From: Tissierellia bacterium
Lineage (GTDB): Bacteria; Bacillota_A; Clostridia; Tissierellales; Peptoniphilaceae
Assembly: GCA_012513395.1 (NCBI GenBank)
Contig: JAAZCH010000338.1
Coordinates: 1 to 16,469 of the forward strand
Direction: 5' to 3'
Length of the DNA: 16,469 nucleotides
Positions 14,846-16,469 of this stretch are shown here, one piece after another. Below the pieces are notes generated by a model that searched no databases, was not told the DNA's origin, and worked only from the letters and a program-made list of their open reading frames with translations. Position 1 is the first letter of the stretch, and each line of letters starts with the position of its first letter. The translations under genes were made by a program, and so were the position numbers.

Positions 14846-16231
14846 TCACTTAACCCTATTTTTTCTTCTTACCCAGCCTGCTATTGATTTTTGTTCACAT
14901 CTTTCAATAGCTAAATCTTCTTCCTCTACGTCTTTTGTAATAGTTGAGCCTGCAGCAACATAGGCATTTTTACGTATATTTACAGGAGCTACCAGATTTG
15001 CATTTGACCCTACAAAAGCATAATCCTCAATCTTAGTTTTATGTTTATTTATACCGTCGTAATTGACAGTTATTACGCCACATCCTATATTTACATCATT
15101 CCCAACTTCGGAATCTCCTAAATAGGCAAGATGTCCAGCCTTGGAATGTTCTCCAAAGATAGTATTTTTTAACTCTACAAAATTTCCTATATGTGCAAAA
15201 TCTTTTATTATAGAATTGGGTCTTATGTGAGCAAAGGGACCCATCATTACGCCATTACCCACTGATGATTCTTCTATATAAGAGCTTTTTATACAAGTAT
15301 TCTTCTCTATCACAGAGTCGACAATAAAAGTATCTCCCTCTATAATGCAGTTCTCACCAATTTTAGTATTACCAGTTATTCTAGCTCCTGGATATATAAC
15401 AGTATCTTTTCCAATTATTACATCAGCTTCAATAATAGTGTTCTCTGGATCAATAATGCTTACACCTTCTTCTAGATGTCTAGTGTTTATTCTTTTTCTA
15501 AGAATTTTATCGCACTGAGCTAATTGTACTCTGGAATTTACGCCTAATATTTCTAGTTCATCTTCAATTAAAAATCCACCAACATTTTCTCCCTGGGAGT
15601 TAAGAATTCTAACCACGTCAGTTAAATATAATTCGCCTTGAGAATTATCCGTATCTAGTTTCTTTAAGTTGTCTATAAGGTATTTTCCCATAAATGTATA
15701 AACGCCAGAATTAATTTCAGTGATATTTTTTTCCAAATCATTAGCATCTTTTTCTTCTACAATTCTTTCAACATAACCTAAAGAATTTTTGACAATTCTA
15801 CCGTACCCAAAATTGTCATTCACATCTGCAGTCATAACACTAGCCGAAAATCCATTTACATTATTAAATTCCATAAAAGATTTCAGCGTCTCTCCTTTTA
15901 ATAAAGGCGTATCTCCACATACGACTAATACTTCGTCATCCTTTGAGATATCGTCAATGGCAGCCATAACAGCAAATCCAGTACCATATGGAGCACCTTC
16001 CCCAATGGGTTGCTCTCGATAAATTACTTCCTCTCCATAGGCTTCTAATTCCTTTATTACTTCATCCTTTCCGTGACCAACGATAACGATGATTTTGTCT
16101 ATCTCAGATTTTTTTAATTCTCTTATTACATTTCCTAGCATACTAATGCCCAATACGTGATGTAAAACTTTGGGCGTATTGGACTTCATTCTTTTGCCTT
16201 CACCAGCAGCTAGGACTATAGCTTTTTTCAT
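14846..16231 (-). CDS. glmU: Bifunctional UDP-N-acetylglucosamine pyrophosphorylase / glucosamine-1-phosphate N-acetyltransferase
   Basis: GlmU makes UDP-GlcNAc for peptidoglycan and teichoic acids by acetylating glucosamine-1-phosphate and then transferring UMP. The N-terminal Rossmann domain has LAAGEGKRMKSNTPKVLH (7-24), GTGFAVM (83-89) and GDTPLL (106-111). The C-terminal left-handed beta-helix runs from about residue 255 with repeated hexapeptides. The acetyltransferase site KAGHLAYLGDSEVG (364-377) has catalytic His367, followed by NIGCGVITVNYDG. Length is 461 aa, normal. ATG 16231 is preceded by AGAGGGG (16242-16236); an in-frame TTG at 16249 lacks a site and is rejected. The nucleotide loop reads GEGKRM where many homologues have G.GTRM, a tolerated variation. 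It is the first gene of the operon, behind two promoters. Confidence 0.97.
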   Translation of the reverse strand: MKKAIVLAAGEGKRMKSNTPKVLHHVLGISMLGNVIRELKKSEIDKIIVIVGHGKDEVIKELEAYGEEVIYREQPIGEGAPYGTGFAVMAAIDDISKDDEVLVVCGDTPLLKGETLKSFMEFNNVNGFSASVMTADVNDNFGYGRIVKNSLGYVERIVEEKDANDLEKNITEINSGVYTFMGKYLIDNLKKLDTDNSQGELYLTDVVRILNSQGENVGGFLIEDELEILGVNSRVQLAQCDKILRKRINTRHLEEGVSIIDPENTIIEADVIIGKDTVIYPGARITGNTKIGENCIIEGDTFIVDSVIEKNTCIKSSYIEESSVGNGVMMGPFAHIRPNSIIKDFAHIGNFVELKNTIFGEHSKAGHLAYLGDSEVGNDVNIGCGVITVNYDGINKHKTKIEDYAFVGSNANLVAPVNIRKNAYVAAGSTITKDVEEEDLAIERCEQKSIAGWVRRKNRVK

Positions 16232-16235
16232 ATAA

Positions 16236-16242
16236 CCCCTCT
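16236..16242 (-). promoter_or_regulatory. Ribosome binding site that fixes the glmU start
   Basis: AGAGGGG lies 4 nt before the ATG at 16231. The longer frame from TTG 16249 would contain this site within its coding region. Confidence 0.75.
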
Positions 16243-16261
16243 TATTCAAATCTTATAAAAT

Positions 16262-16290
16262 ATTATAATAACAAACTGTACATTCATCAA
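16262..16290 (-). promoter_or_regulatory. Proximal glmU-operon promoter (P2)
   Basis: TTGATG (16290-16285) is 17 nt from a consensus TATAAT (16267-16262). The start site would fall near 16255, leaving a leader of roughly 25 nt before glmU. Confidence 0.7.
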
Positions 16291-16317
16291 CTAAATTTTA
16301 CAATGTGTCTATAATTG

Positions 16318-16346
16318 ATTATAACATTCAAGGCTAATTCAGTCTA
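16318..16346 (-). promoter_or_regulatory. Distal glmU-operon promoter (P1), extended -10
   Basis: A consensus TATAAT (16323-16318) is preceded by TGT, giving TGnTATAAT. TAGACT (16346-16341, 4 of 6) is 17 nt upstream. It lies between the upstream terminator and P2, about 55 nt from P2. Confidence 0.55.
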
Positions 16347-16355
16347 ATAATTAGA
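16343..16355. repeat. Small palindrome overlapping the P1 -35 box
   Basis: TCTAAT and ATTAGA are exact inverted arms around one central A. It covers four bases of the P1 -35 element, so it could be an operator half-site pair. At 13 bp in AT-rich DNA, chance is a real alternative. Confidence 0.3.
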
Positions 16356-16386
16356 TGGGGAAATTATGTGAATTTTTATGTAATTT

Positions 16387-16413
16387 AAAAAAGGAGGACT
16401 AGTCCCCCTTTTT
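16387..16413 (-). terminator. Terminator of the upstream gene
   Basis: AAAAAGGGGGA pairs with TCCTCCTTTTT (11 bp with one G-U) around a CUAG loop. The U-run is in the 3' arm and continues one base further. It lies 2 nt after the stop codon of the partial upstream gene and separates it from the glmU promoters. The symmetric A/T runs mean it could also work on the plus strand. Confidence 0.85.
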
Positions 16414-16415
16414 GA

Positions 16416-16469
16416 TTAGTGTTTAACTTCGTATATATAGTCTAGTATATCTCCAGTTCTAGATTGGGA
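16416..16469 (-). CDS. C-terminal 17 residues of an unidentified upstream gene (partial)
   Basis: One minus-strand frame is open from the right edge to a TAA at 16418-16416 and ends GDILDYIYEVKH. The terminator 2 nt beyond supports this as a real gene end; the other two minus-strand frames stop within a few codons. I do not recognise the protein. In relatives spoVG, purR or another housekeeping gene often precedes glmU, but the tail is too short to decide. Confidence 0.5.
   Translation of the reverse strand, partial: SQSRTGDILDYIYEVKH

Noticed and set aside
1..16469. Search for CRISPR arrays, tRNA genes, insertion sequences, phage or defence genes
   Set aside because: No repeat-spacer pattern, tRNA-like sequence, transposase motifs or unfamiliar multi-gene cassette was seen; all complete genes belong to known housekeeping families.

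Overview
This 16.5 kb window comes from an AT-rich Gram-positive chromosome. Every recognisable gene lies on the minus strand, so the operons read from right to left. Gene content and order match the conserved housekeeping block of Clostridia and Bacilli that runs from glmU through prs, pth, mfd, prsA, mazG, hup, rqcP, divIC, an S1 gene, tilS, hpt and ftsH, followed by dusB, greA and lysS. The sporulation genes usually interleaved in this block (spoVT/spoVB, yabP/yabQ, spoIIE) are all missing. This suggests a non-sporulating anaerobe of the Clostridia/Tissierellia type, perhaps Peptoniphilaceae-like. That placement is inferred from synteny and protein style and was not tested by a search.

Layout in transcription order. 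At 16469-16416 is the end of an unidentified upstream gene, closed by a strong terminator. Tandem sigma-A-type promoters (about 16346-16262) then drive glmU, prs, pth and mfd. These cover the cell-wall precursor UDP-GlcNAc, the nucleotide precursor PRPP, peptidyl-tRNA recycling and transcription-coupled repair. prsA, an extracytoplasmic foldase lipoprotein, has its own extended -10 promoter (9755-9726) and a clear terminator (8651-8623), so it looks monocistronic. After about 210 bp of AT-rich non-coding DNA, a near-consensus promoter (8412-8384) starts mazG, hup, rqcP, divIC and the S1 gene. A hairpin with a U-tract sits directly in front of tilS, which is followed by tightly packed hpt and ftsH. 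Another hairpin separates ftsH from dusB. A TTGACA-17-TACAAT promoter embedded in the end of dusB starts greA-lysS, and lysS runs off the left edge.

The genes combine translation and RNA quality control (tilS, dusB, pth, rqcP, lysS), transcription (mfd, greA), DNA organisation (hup), division (divIC), proteolysis and folding (ftsH, prsA) and nucleotide metabolism (prs, hpt, mazG). I found no mobile element, CRISPR array, tRNA, rRNA or unfamiliar multi-gene system. The items worth a second look are the clean absence of sporulation genes, the repeated intercistronic hairpins, the unusual start of tilS, and several start codons that Shine-Dalgarno position moves inward from the longest reading frame.
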